A stretch of 64,000 nt of DNA from positions 216,108 through 280,107 of the forward strand of contig CAMCMB010000001.1 in NCBI GenBank assembly GCA_945875845.1, given 5' to 3'. The notes beneath the pieces were generated by a model, which did no database searches, was not told where the DNA came from, and saw only the letters and a program-made list of their open reading frames with translations. This DNA is from Pirellula staleyi DSM 6068 (lineage in GTDB: Bacteria > Planctomycetota > Planctomycetia > Pirellulales > Pirellulaceae). Position 1 is the first letter of the stretch. The number at the start of each line of letters is the position of its first letter. Made by a program: the position numbers and the translations under genes. Positions 25,775-34,422 of this stretch are shown one piece after another.

Positions 25775-27901
25775 ATGATTCGACTTTTGACTTGTATTTC
25801 ATTTATTACGCTTTTCGCCAGCTCGCTCCAAGCCGATGAAGGCATGTTTCCGATCAGCGAACTGGCCCGGCTCAATCTGCAAAACAAAGGCATGCAACTA
25901 ACTCTAGGTGAGCTGTTCAACTCGGAACAAGTGAGTCTGGTGGATGGAATCTGCCGCGTGAACGGGTGCACCGGGTCGTTTGTTTCCAGCGATGGGCTCA
26001 TCATCACGAACCACCATTGCGCTTTCGACGCCATTCAAAAAGCCAGTACTTCGGCAAACGACCTTTTGCAAAATGGATTCATCGCCAAGAATCGTTCCGA
26101 GGAAGTGCCTGCGTCGGGTTACAACGTTCGCATTACCGAGGGTTACTCGGATGTCTCCGCGAAAGTCTTGTCGGCAGTCACGGACAACATGACGTTTCTC
26201 GAACGCACCAAGGCCATCGAGAAACGCCGCAAACAAATCGAACAGACTGCGGAACAGGAGAACAAAGGCCTGCGAGCGGAAGTGGCAGAAATGTTTGCGG
26301 GGAAAACGTATGTCTTGTTTCTGTACACGTATCTCAAAGATGTGCGGTTGGTGTTCGCGCCACCGATCTCGATCGGTGCATTCGGCGGTGAAGCCGACAA
26401 CTGGGAATGGCCTCGTCATACCGGCGACTTCTCATTCATGCGAGCTTACACGGCGCCAGACGGTTCGTCCGCCGATTACTCCCCAAACAATATTCCCTTT
26501 CACCCAAAGCGACCCATCAAGGTTGCACCCCAGGGTGTCAACGAAGAAGACTTCGTTTTCTTATTGGGGTATCCAGGTCGCACCGTCCGGCAAAAGACGG
26601 CAAGCTTCTTTCGATTCGAGCAAGAGGTGCGTCTCCCTGCCATCGTTGAGCTCTACGGTTGGCAAATCGGGGAAATGGACCGCTCAGGCGCATCGGACCG
26701 CTCGATAGCCATCAAGCATGCGTCCAGATCCAAGTCGTTAGCCAATGTGGAAAAGCGCTCGCGCGGGCAACTGCTCGGCATGGCCCGAACGAGTATCGTC
26801 GCAACACGCGAGCAGCAAGAATCGGAGTTGCAAGCGTTCATCCAGGCCGATCCTCAGCGAATGGCCAAATATGGATCGCTGCTCAAAGACATCAGCCTAG
26901 TTTATAACGAAATGACCTCGAAAGGCCCGCTGGAAATCCACTTGAAGGAACTCAAGTCCGCCTGTCGAGCCATGTCCTTTGCATTCACGCTTTACGATGC
27001 AGCGGTCGAGCGAACCAAAGAAGATATCGATCGCGAAGCGCCTTACATGAATCGCAACTACGACCTGACGATTCAGCAACTCAAGCTCGATATTGCGGAC
27101 TGGGACACGGCGACGGATGCACAGATGTTGCAAGGCATTTTGACTCGGCTAAGCAAGATACCAGCCTCGAACGAAGTCGAAGCATTGAAAAAACCGCTCG
27201 CAAACCTAGACGATGCAGTATCGCTTCTGAAATCCACGCGTCTCGGACAGGTCGCGTTTGTAGACGAGTGCTTAAAGAAGTCACCGGATGAACTCGCTGC
27301 GAGCGGCGACAGGCTCCTCTCGTGGATGATTCGGCTCTATCCGACGTACAAACAACTTCGAGACTTGGACAAGGAGCGAGACGGTCGACTTGGTCAACTC
27401 TACGGTTCGTTGATGGAAGCCAAGCAAGCGTTTCAACCCTCGGTATTTGTACCGGACGCGAATGCGACACTTCGTATTACTTACGGTCGAGTTCGAGGCT
27501 ATTCGCCAGCGGATGCCATCCAAAAGACCCCCATTTCGACGCTGCAAGGTGTGATCGAAAAGACCACGGGCGTTGAACCCTACATCACTCCCAAAGAAGT
27601 GATCGATCGCTATCAAGCCAAAGACTTTGGGCCATTTGTGCACCCGAAACTTGGGCAAGTTCCGGTCGCAATCCTTTACAACACCGACACAACCGGCGGA
27701 AACTCGGGGAGTCCGGTGTTGAACGCAAAAGGCGAACTCGTGGGAGTCAATTTCGACCGCACTTTTGAAGCGACCATCAACGACTTCGCGTGGAATGAAA
27801 GCTACAGTCGCTCGATCGGAGTCGACATTCGCTACGTGCTTTGGGTGACAGGTTGGGTCTACAACGCCAAGCATTTGTTAGACGAAATGGGGATTCGGTA
27901 A
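25775..27901 (+). CDS. S46-family dipeptidyl-peptidase (DPP7/DPP11-like)
   Basis: The 708-residue periplasmic serine exopeptidase removes dipeptides from the N-terminus of peptides. It has a signal peptide (1-20, cleavage near LQADE), ITNHHCAFDA with catalytic His81, and TTGGNSGSPVLNAKGELVG with catalytic Ser646 in the second half of a chymotrypsin-like double barrel; the long helical insert between (about 270-530) is family-typical. The S1-pocket region reads NFDRTFEATINDFAW; the residue there sets DPP7 versus DPP11 preference, which I do not assign. It is a single gene in its direction. Confidence 0.93.
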   Translation: MIRLLTCISFITLFASSLQADEGMFPISELARLNLQNKGMQLTLGELFNSEQVSLVDGICRVNGCTGSFVSSDGLIITNHHCAFDAIQKASTSANDLLQNGFIAKNRSEEVPASGYNVRITEGYSDVSAKVLSAVTDNMTFLERTKAIEKRRKQIEQTAEQENKGLRAEVAEMFAGKTYVLFLYTYLKDVRLVFAPPISIGAFGGEADNWEWPRHTGDFSFMRAYTAPDGSSADYSPNNIPFHPKRPIKVAPQGVNEEDFVFLLGYPGRTVRQKTASFFRFEQEVRLPAIVELYGWQIGEMDRSGASDRSIAIKHASRSKSLANVEKRSRGQLLGMARTSIVATREQQESELQAFIQADPQRMAKYGSLLKDISLVYNEMTSKGPLEIHLKELKSACRAMSFAFTLYDAAVERTKEDIDREAPYMNRNYDLTIQQLKLDIADWDTATDAQMLQGILTRLSKIPASNEVEALKKPLANLDDAVSLLKSTRLGQVAFVDECLKKSPDELAASGDRLLSWMIRLYPTYKQLRDLDKERDGRLGQLYGSLMEAKQAFQPSVFVPDANATLRITYGRVRGYSPADAIQKTPISTLQGVIEKTTGVEPYITPKEVIDRYQAKDFGPFVHPKLGQVPVAILYNTDTTGGNSGSPVLNAKGELVGVNFDRTFEATINDFAWNESYSRSIGVDIRYVLWVTGWVYNAKHLLDEMGIR

Positions 27902-27936
27902 GAATCGCAGGGCTATGCCGCAGCCAGCACGTACCA

Positions 27937-28040
27937 AAATTTCAAATTTCAAATTTTAAATTTCAAACTTCATATCTGAATCCGATATCCGAGACCCGAG
28001 ACTTCTTTCAAATCCGAAATCCGAAATCCGAAATTCGCCA
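27937..28040. repeat. low-complexity AT-rich and TCCGAAA tandem stretch
   Basis: TTTCAAA-type units (27937-27970) are followed by ATCCGAA units repeated three to four times (28010-28040). The block lies between the convergent S46 and Arc-like genes. It is probably slippage-derived. Confidence 0.6.
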
Positions 28041-28056
28041 CCTCGAACCGAAAAGG

Positions 28057-28266
28057 TTAACCGTTTTCGTCGGGTAGATCCACTGAGTTCTTCGCAGCGG
28101 GGCCTGGTTCGTTTTGCAGTGGCATCCTGCCAGCTTCCTTCAGTGCGCGCTGAAGGACCATTTCGATTTGGCTGTTCATGCTTCGAAACTCGTCATCCGC
28201 CCAGCGACGAACGGCTTCCAGCGTCGCTGGACTAAGTCGCAACAGAAAGGAGTCTCGCTTTGCCAT
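28057..28266 (-). CDS. Arc-like ribbon-helix-helix DNA-binding protein
   Basis: The 69-residue product reads MAKRDSFLLRLSPATLEAVRR, then WADDEFRSMNSQIEMVLQRAL: a beta-strand (SFLLRL), a first helix and a second helix with SMNSQIE, the Arc/MetJ/CopG pattern. I use the second ATG (28266) because GGGGA lies 9 bases upstream; the ATG at 28275 abuts that site. It follows the SPFH gene by 18-27 bp on the same strand. Such a pair is recurrent in bacteria; it may act as an autorepressor of the SPFH operon. Confidence 0.8.
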   Translation of the reverse strand: MAKRDSFLLRLSPATLEAVRRWADDEFRSMNSQIEMVLQRALKEAGRMPLQNEPGPAAKNSVDLPDENG

Positions 28267-28293
28267 TTCAACCATTCCCCATAGCGAATCAGG

Positions 28294-29256
28294 TTAGGAA
28301 TAGAGCGAACCCACGTTGAGAACCGGATGGGGATTGCGGTCGCTGCACAACACGACCATCAAGTTGGAAACCATCGCAGCCCGACGCTCATCGTCCAATT
28401 CAACAATCTTGTCGCGACTCAACTGATTCAAGGCTAACTGGACCATCCCAACGGCTCCCTCGACAATCTTCGCTCGGGCCGCAACGACGGCGTGCGCCTG
28501 TTGACGCTGCAACATGGCCGATGCAATTTCCGGCGCGTAGGCGAGATGGCTGATTCGAGCTTCGATGACCTGCATACCTGCATTATCCAAGCGTTCTTGG
28601 ATATCGTGGCGAAGTTGGTCGCTCACTTCCTGTGTCGAGCCACGCAACGACATTTGATGGTCTTCGCTGTCGTATGGATGACGCGTTGCCAGGTTTCTTA
28701 ACGCCGCTTCACTCTGTACGGCAACGTAGTCTTCATAGTCATCCACCTGGAACAATGCTTCTGCCGTATTGACCACTTTCCAGACCACCACCGCAGAAAT
28801 TTCAATTGGATTGCCATCGCGATCATTCACCTTGGACGGTCGGCCGTGGGTGCGAGATTTGGCTTGAATGACTTGCCCCGCCTCGTTCTTCTTTTCGCTC
28901 ACGTTGGTTGCGCCGGTTTCAAAATTGCGAATCCTGAGCGAGATCTTTTTCTTTGAGAAGAACGGATTCACCCAGTAGAAGCCCGATTTGGTAACAGTAC
29001 CGCGATAGTCACCAAACAAAAGAAGTACCCGCGCGTCGTTCGGCTGAATCGCCATCAGACCGAACAAACCAATGAAAATCGCCACCGCTATCACCGCAAG
29101 GCAAACCCCTACCACGACTCCCAGTGCGTTCGAGAAAAACCCATTCGCCCCCAATCCAATAACAACCGGAATGGTTGCTAGGCCGCACAGCAGCACAAAC
29201 AGCATCCCCCAACCAGAACTCGGCACCAGTGTCTTCTCATTGCATACTTCGGCCAT
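28294..29256 (-). CDS. SPFH/Band 7 membrane protein
   Basis: The 320-residue protein has two N-terminal hydrophobic segments (about 18-38 and 42-68), then a Band 7/SPFH domain (VLLLFGDYRGTVTKSGFYWV, ISAVVVWKVVNTAEALFQVD, ...EARISHLAYAPEIASAMLQR) ending in an Ala/Arg-rich helix. SPFH proteins form large oligomeric rings at membranes and often regulate proteases. The next gene, Arc-like, is 28 bp downstream. It differs from short flotillins in having two tandem N-terminal membrane segments. Confidence 0.9.
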   Translation of the reverse strand: MAEVCNEKTLVPSSGWGMLFVLLCGLATIPVVIGLGANGFFSNALGVVVGVCLAVIAVAIFIGLFGLMAIQPNDARVLLLFGDYRGTVTKSGFYWVNPFFSKKKISLRIRNFETGATNVSEKKNEAGQVIQAKSRTHGRPSKVNDRDGNPIEISAVVVWKVVNTAEALFQVDDYEDYVAVQSEAALRNLATRHPYDSEDHQMSLRGSTQEVSDQLRHDIQERLDNAGMQVIEARISHLAYAPEIASAMLQRQQAHAVVAARAKIVEGAVGMVQLALNQLSRDKIVELDDERRAAMVSNLMVVLCSDRNPHPVLNVGSLYS

Positions 29257-29645
29257 TTCGAATTCCCCTATTTCAAAAGCAAACCGTCGATACGATATCT
29301 AAGTGATATCACTATGATATGAAAATTGTCGGGGTTGGCAAGGTAGGGTGCAAGCAAAAAAGTAGATTTTCGAAGATTGGCTTCCGCTCGCCCCGACGAC
29401 CCAACATTTTTTCACAGCTAAGCTGGGAAGGTGTCACGGGGAGGCAGAAAGACACAGTCGGAATGCGGACGATCCCGATCGGGCAAAAAGTGCTTATCTC
29501 TGTGTCTCTGTGGCAAAAAATAATGCACAGTCAGTGGAAGGCCAAAACATCGTCGCCTTTTGCTCTGCAAAAGGTGCGTGAATGACCCATCTTTCGCTGG
29601 TAGGCTGTGAATTTATGGATAGACCACTTTTGGCGGCATTTTGGT

Positions 29646-29824
29646 AACCCGACGCGTGAGCGCTTGTTGCTTTAATGGTACGACGGACTTCCAAGTCCGT
29701 CGAATTTCCCATTGACGGACTAGGAAGTCCGTCGTACCGCCCTTACCCAATTACGACTTCACTAAATCAACAAGCCCGTGAGCGAGGGATTGCGTTGCCA
29801 GTCCTCGCTTACGCGTCGGGTTAC
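29646..29824. repeat. REP-like palindrome interrupted by the MITE-like element
   Basis: AACCCGACGCGTGAGCG (29647-29662) and, after the insertion, CGTGAGCGAGGG...CCTCGCTTACGCGTCGGGTT together rebuild the palindrome found uninterrupted at 38001-38056. CGTGAGCG occurs on both sides of the insertion (29655-29662 and 29777-29784). Confidence 0.75.
29663..29776 (+). mobile_element. 106-bp palindromic MITE-like element, copy 2
   Basis: The core runs 29666-29771 (GTTGCTTTA to TAAATCAAC), again 106 bp, in the same orientation as copy 1. An 8-bp direct duplication CGTGAGCG flanks the 114-bp unit, which is the clearest target-site duplication among the four copies. Confidence 0.88.
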
Positions 29825-30043
29825 CAAAGCGTGGCACGAGCGCGCTCGCTCGTGAATCCATGGGCGAGACGCCCATGCCACTTTCGAATACCCCGTGTCA
29901 CAGCCCATTAAAGCAACAAGCCGTTACGCCTCGGGTTTCCATAACCTATCAGCTTGGCAAATGGATCTGGCGAATCACACGCCCTTCGTACCTCAGGGCG
30001 TGCCACCCGTATCGAAATCTGTACCCTGCTGTTCACAGCTGGG

Positions 30044-33000
30044 TTACTGAGCGTTGCTGCCGCCGTTGAGAACATAAGCCAACAGGTCGAGCACTTCGTC
30101 CTTGCTCATCATGTCGATTAGGTTGAGCGGCATCGGCGAAACTTTCGACGGCGCGATACTCACCACTTTCTTGCGATCGAGCGTGACTTTTTCGTTGGGG
30201 TTCGTCGGGTCCGTGTTGATCGAAATCGTGTCTCCATTGAGATTGACGACCACTCCGCGGAATCGCTCGTCGTCCTCGGTGACCACATCGATGGGAACGA
30301 ATTGCTCATTGATCTCTTTGCTCGGAACCATGATCTGTTCGACCAAATCGCGTACCGAATAACGGCGACCAGCGCTTGTTAAGTCAGGACCGTTCATGCC
30401 CCCTTGATTGTCAAATCGGTGGCAGGTGAAGCACGCGGCCGCTCCAAACATCTTTCGACCATTCTCAAGATCCCGAGCTTGGATTCCATCGGTCAGCGAT
30501 CCGTTTTTTTCCAGTTCCTGGCTTGCCAGTTTTGAGATTTGATCGAATGTATATCCATTCTCTTTGCGTCCTGCGAACAGAGCACCCACGTTTTCCAGTG
30601 TCGTTTTGGGAACGGGTTTTCTCTCCAGAACGTCTTTAAGCGATTCTTTCTCTGCGTCGCTGAGCGTGAGCAATGCATCGTTGCGAATGAATTCGATGAA
30701 TTTTTCAAAGCTCGCTCCGCCGCGATAGTTGGAAGCCTTCAAAAGCCATTCCAAGTAAGCGGTACGAGATTGTTTCGTCCAGCCCGTCTTCAGCATCCTG
30801 AGCGATCTTGCATACTCAATTTGAGCTTCCTGGCTCGGCGCGTTTTCGATCAACGCCATTCCCTTTTCTGCGACGGTTGGGGATTCTAAAAAAACCAATG
30901 TTTCGCAGAGCAACCAGTTGAGTTGAAATGACTTCGCTGGGAACCCACTATCCAGTTTCGCAACCCAACGTTTGGCGACCGATGGCTCGGGAAGTCCAAA
31001 TCGATTGAAAGCGATCTCGGCAGTTCGGACGAAATTGCGCTGAAGTTCAGGGGACAATCCAAGCCACTCAATACTCTCAAGTGCGTTGAGGATTTTCGCA
31101 CCGTTGGATGGGTCCGTGGCGGGTGTCTTGTCGGTTCGGAGCATAGGACACACTCCGCCAAGACGCGTTGCTGCGAGCAATGCTTCAATACGCGTTGCTG
31201 CATCTTTTTCACCCAACGCACGAGGCAACCAACTGGCAAGCGGTTGATGTTCGAGCACTGTGCGCGCAGCCCATCGAATGAATCGGTCCTCATGCTTGAG
31301 GTAGGGCCAAGCGACATCGACGGCGTTCGGATCTTGTTTGCCATGGAACGCTTCGAGTTTGTGCCTCAAGGCTCGCTCTGCGGATCCCTTTGCCGATTCC
31401 GGTTGGACTTTCGCAGTGGGTTCCGAGCCTGTGTAGGTGACGCGGTACAAACCTGACTGGACACGTCGACCACCGATCGTGAAATACATGGCGCCATCCG
31501 CCGGATTGATAATGGCATCGGTTAGCGGCAGCGGCAATCCCGAGATGAAATCCTCTTTGGTCGCAGAGTAACTAGAGCCGTTCGGCTCCAAATGGACCGC
31601 GTAGAGCTTGCCCCAACTCCAGTCGAGAATAAACAGAGCCTTCTGATACTTGGCCGGAAACTTGGCTCCATATCCGAACGTCGTTCCGGTGGGTGAGCCG
31701 GGACCAATATTGATCGTTGCAGGCAAGTTGTCGGCATAGAACTCGGGTCGTTTGCCGGCTCCGTTTCGCCAGCCGTATTCCGATCCACTAACGACGTGAT
31801 TTACACGGGTCGGGCGATACCATGAGGTGTTAAAGTCGTATTCCATGTCCGCATCGTACGTGAACAACTCGCCTGCATCATTGAGCGATGCATCAAAAAT
31901 GTTTCGATAGCCACTTGAAAAGACCTCAAAGTTCTTTCCATCGGGTGTGACTCGGTAGATGATCCCGCCGGGTCCAACAACATCTCGCATGAAGCCACGG
32001 CCGTCCGGCATTCGGGGTAACAAGTGGTCTTCACCCCAAATGGCAGGCACGGGCGAGGTAGGACTGGATTGGGTAAGTTTTGCGCCATTGCCACACACCA
32101 AGAAAAGTCCCTTGCCATCAGGCGTGGGAACGACGGCATGCACACCATGGTCGCCGTTAGCGATGATCTCGCGGAGCATTTCCACTTTGTCTAATTCATC
32201 ATCGCCATCGCTGTCTGAGATGCGATAGAGACCCGAAGGTATCTTTTTCTCGTAGTCGTTGACTCCAATGTACAACGCACCAAAAGCCCAAGCCATTCCG
32301 TTGACCGCACGAATATCGAGTGGCATTCTTTGAACGGTGGTCGGATCCAATGGTTTACCAAGCGCCGGTGCTGCGAATCGAAACAAACCACCGTACTGAT
32401 CGCTTGCAATAATCCGGCCTTTGTTGTCCAAGCAAAGATTCACCCATGAGCCTTGTTCTCCACCGGGCACCGAATAGAGGAGCTCAACTTGAAAGTCCTT
32501 GGCAACTTTGACCCGATCGATGGGTGTCGCTTTGTTTTCATTCACGACGGGTCCAACTTCGGCGGATTTCGCTTGTTTGGGCTTGGCCTTGTCGTTTGCC
32601 CTTTTCTCCTGGTTCTCTTTCTTGGCTGCGTTGACCATCGGCTCTTTAGCCGCAGGCGGGCCATTCGGGGTTGGAGAAATAGCCGTCGTGTTTTTGGGTG
32701 CGTTCTTCTTGGCTTGAGGGCCCGCCTTCTTGGTTGCATCTTTCGGAATCGGGTGTTGTTCCAGGGTTATCAAATCTCCGTCGGGCAGTTCCTTCAGGAA
32801 AATGTCCTTGATCTCGACTTTCATGGCTGGACCCGAGTGCACTTGAAACGCGACCAGACCTTCCAATTCGCGTTCCGATTCTTGATGGTCCACTATATCG
32901 ACAGTGGTTTTGCCGTTGACTTGGTGAACCAGATGATTTCCCCGTGCTATGATCTTGTATTCGTTCCAGTCGGCAACATTCACTTCGGTCGGAGCCTCTT

Positions 33001-33460
33001 TTTTGACAACCCATTTGTCTCCGGCAGCATCCACGATGATCTGTTCGCCATTGGAGGCAACGATGCCGCGGCCACGTTCGTCGTAGAGCATCGCATTGTT
33101 GGCAGCCACGGGATGAATATCGCACTGATAACCACCTATAGACCATTTGCCAACTTCAGGAAGTTCTTTGCTTCGATATTGAACTCCCGAGTTGTTGCCC
33201 GATTGACGCACCTTCATTCGCAACTCAAAGTTCTTGACAAGGCCGCCTCGCCAAATCAGAAACTGATTGTAAGGTAACCGAGCATCTGCTTTGGTTATGC
33301 CCGTTATGACACCTTCTTGAACACTCCATAATTCCGGATTACCGTCCCAACCGCTCAAGTCCTTTCCGTTGAAGAGCGGTTTTTCTTGCCCAACCAATGC
33401 GGGAGAGAAAAGAAGCAACCAACCAAGTGTGATCAGACCGGAGAGTTTGACGTGGAGCAT
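30044..33460 (-). CDS. DUF1080 + beta-propeller + HEAT + cytochrome c fusion protein
   Basis: The 1138-residue exported protein has a signal peptide (ending near LVGQEK), a DUF1080/3-keto-disaccharide hydrolase domain (about 27-230: LFNGKDLSGW, KDIFLKELP), a Lys/Ala-rich linker (230-315), a propeller of the planctomycete membrane-bound dehydrogenase type (about 320-680: IASDQYGGLFRF, TYDADMEYDFNTSWYRPTRV), HEAT-like helices (700-960) and a C-terminal cytochrome c with CFTCH plus an OMP-like tail. I use the ATG at 33460, since the longer frame starts with TTG at 33484. It probably oxidises a sugar in the periplasm and passes electrons to c-haem. The union of all these in one chain is unusual; domain order is what I see, function is inferred. 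Confidence 0.88.
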   Translation of the reverse strand: MLHVKLSGLITLGWLLLFSPALVGQEKPLFNGKDLSGWDGNPELWSVQEGVITGITKADARLPYNQFLIWRGGLVKNFELRMKVRQSGNNSGVQYRSKELPEVGKWSIGGYQCDIHPVAANNAMLYDERGRGIVASNGEQIIVDAAGDKWVVKKEAPTEVNVADWNEYKIIARGNHLVHQVNGKTTVDIVDHQESERELEGLVAFQVHSGPAMKVEIKDIFLKELPDGDLITLEQHPIPKDATKKAGPQAKKNAPKNTTAISPTPNGPPAAKEPMVNAAKKENQEKRANDKAKPKQAKSAEVGPVVNENKATPIDRVKVAKDFQVELLYSVPGGEQGSWVNLCLDNKGRIIASDQYGGLFRFAAPALGKPLDPTTVQRMPLDIRAVNGMAWAFGALYIGVNDYEKKIPSGLYRISDSDGDDELDKVEMLREIIANGDHGVHAVVPTPDGKGLFLVCGNGAKLTQSSPTSPVPAIWGEDHLLPRMPDGRGFMRDVVGPGGIIYRVTPDGKNFEVFSSGYRNIFDASLNDAGELFTYDADMEYDFNTSWYRPTRVNHVVSGSEYGWRNGAGKRPEFYADNLPATINIGPGSPTGTTFGYGAKFPAKYQKALFILDWSWGKLYAVHLEPNGSSYSATKEDFISGLPLPLTDAIINPADGAMYFTIGGRRVQSGLYRVTYTGSEPTAKVQPESAKGSAERALRHKLEAFHGKQDPNAVDVAWPYLKHEDRFIRWAARTVLEHQPLASWLPRALGEKDAATRIEALLAATRLGGVCPMLRTDKTPATDPSNGAKILNALESIEWLGLSPELQRNFVRTAEIAFNRFGLPEPSVAKRWVAKLDSGFPAKSFQLNWLLCETLVFLESPTVAEKGMALIENAPSQEAQIEYARSLRMLKTGWTKQSRTAYLEWLLKASNYRGGASFEKFIEFIRNDALLTLSDAEKESLKDVLERKPVPKTTLENVGALFAGRKENGYTFDQISKLASQELEKNGSLTDGIQARDLENGRKMFGAAACFTCHRFDNQGGMNGPDLTSAGRRYSVRDLVEQIMVPSKEINEQFVPIDVVTEDDERFRGVVVNLNGDTISINTDPTNPNEKVTLDRKKVVSIAPSKVSPMPLNLIDMMSKDEVLDLLAYVLNGGSNAQ

Positions 33461-33610
33461 GATGATGGTGGGGTTAGAGACCAAGGGAGGTAGGAAAGAT
33501 GGAATCTACAGACCCACACTATGGCTTATCCAGCGAAAATTGCAACTTGGGGAAGCCGATTGACACATCGCATGCCCTTTGTTCCTCAGAGCGTGCCCAA
33601 TCCATTCATT

Positions 33611-33738
33611 GCCCGGGAGGGTGAGGCAACCCCTCTAAACATGTTTTCCTTGACTTTGCCCAATCCATTCCTTGCTTGGGAGGGTGAGGCTCCTGCCGAA
33701 CCGTGGCGTATTAAGCTCGGCAGGAGCCTCGCTCTCCC
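33611..33738. repeat. dispersed repeat with 61-bp inverted core, copy 1
   Basis: The inverted core (33678-33738) pairs GGGAGGGTGAGGCTCCTGCC with GGCAGGAGCCTCGCTCTCCC. The same unit, including the upstream CCCTCTAAACAT stretch, occurs at 42817-42940. Confidence 0.8.
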
Positions 33739-33771
33739 ATTTTTAAAAAGACTTGCTGGGTCCAAAACGGC

Positions 33772-33794
33772 CCCACCGACCTTGCGTCGGTGGG
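33772..33794. repeat. hairpin with CTTGC loop
   Basis: A 9-bp stem CCCACCGAC/GTCGGTGGG closes loop CTTGC. Its inner GAC-CTTGC-GTC core equals that of the hairpins at 8126 and its unit-B equivalent, but the outer stem bases differ and still pair. Confidence 0.75.
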
Positions 33795-33810
33795 CGGAGT
33801 GACTTGTCCG

Positions 33811-34422
33811 CTATGTTTCCGGAAGATCGTTGGGCGGAAGCTCGCTGCACTCCAAGCCTGCAATCGACAGGAAATTCGCCAGGATGGTATAGCCGACAGC
33901 GGTCAAAATCGATTCCGGATGGAATTGCACTCCAAACACCGGATAACGCTCATGCTCGATGGCCATGATCGATCCGTCCGCCGACCATGCCGTCGCCTTG
34001 AGGCATGCGGGCAAAGTGTTCGGTTGAATGACCAGGGAATGGTATCGCCCTACCACAAAACGAACGGGAATGTCGGAGAAGAGTCGACTGCCGTCGTGTT
34101 CAATCTCACTGCTCTTGCCATGCATGGGGGCGGTTGCTCGACCAATTTTTGCTCCAAAAGCTTGGCCGATGGCCTGATGCCCTAAACACACGCCTAGAAT
34201 CGGGACGCGATCCGACAATCGACGCACCACTTCCATCGAGCAACCCGCTTCATCGGGTGATTTGGGACCTGGCGAAATGACGATGGCATCCAGTCCTAAT
34301 CGGCCAATTGCGTCGACCGTAATCGCATCGCTTCGAACAACGAGCGTGGAGTGACCGAGTCGCTGCAGATAACGATCGAGGTTGTAAACGAAGCTATCGT
34401 AGTTATCTAGCAACAAAATCAT
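33811..34422 (-). CDS. class I glutamine amidotransferase (TrpG/PabA-type)
   Basis: The 203-residue subunit hydrolyses glutamine to deliver ammonia to anthranilate or aminodeoxychorismate synthase. It starts [20 protein letters not shown] and shows [12 protein letters not shown], the nucleophile [10 protein letters not shown] and the His/Glu pair [11 protein letters not shown] place the start at 34422 because everything upstream in the frame is antisense-like low-complexity sequence. Its ATG overlaps the stop of the xylonate dehydratase gene by 4 bases (ATGA), implying coupled translation. No trpE or pabB is next to it, so it could serve either pathway. The odd partner gene is noted separately. 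Confidence 0.9.
   Translation of the reverse strand: MILLLDNYDSFVYNLDRYLQRLGHSTLVVRSDAITVDAIGRLGLDAIVISPGPKSPDEAGCSMEVVRRLSDRVPILGVCLGHQAIGQAFGAKIGRATAPMHGKSSEIEHDGSRLFSDIPVRFVVGRYHSLVIQPNTLPACLKATAWSADGSIMAIEHERYPVFGVQFHPESILTAVGYTILANFLSIAGLECSELPPNDLPET

Larger units (their letters stand above)
29257..30043. other. 787-bp gene-free, repeat-rich spacer
   Basis: No gene is credible here. It holds copy 2 of the 106-bp element (29663-29776), both halves of a REP-like palindrome (29646-29824), a GGCTGTGAA...CACAGCCC repeat pair (about 29604-29914), and a CTCTGTGTCTCTGTGGCAAA stretch (29499-29518) of a kind that recurs in planctomycete and verrucomicrobial spacers. The promoter of the SPFH operon should lie at 29257-29340. 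Confidence 0.6.
33485..33810. other. gene-free spacer carrying REP elements
   Basis: About 330 bp without a gene. It contains the 128-bp element described separately (33611-33738) and a CTTGC-loop hairpin (33772-33794). The promoter of the DUF1080 fusion gene is expected at its left side. Confidence 0.5.

Noticed and set aside
32453..33277. 274-codon forward frame
   Set aside because: It is antisense to the DUF1080 fusion gene, in the linker-coding region with biased codons.
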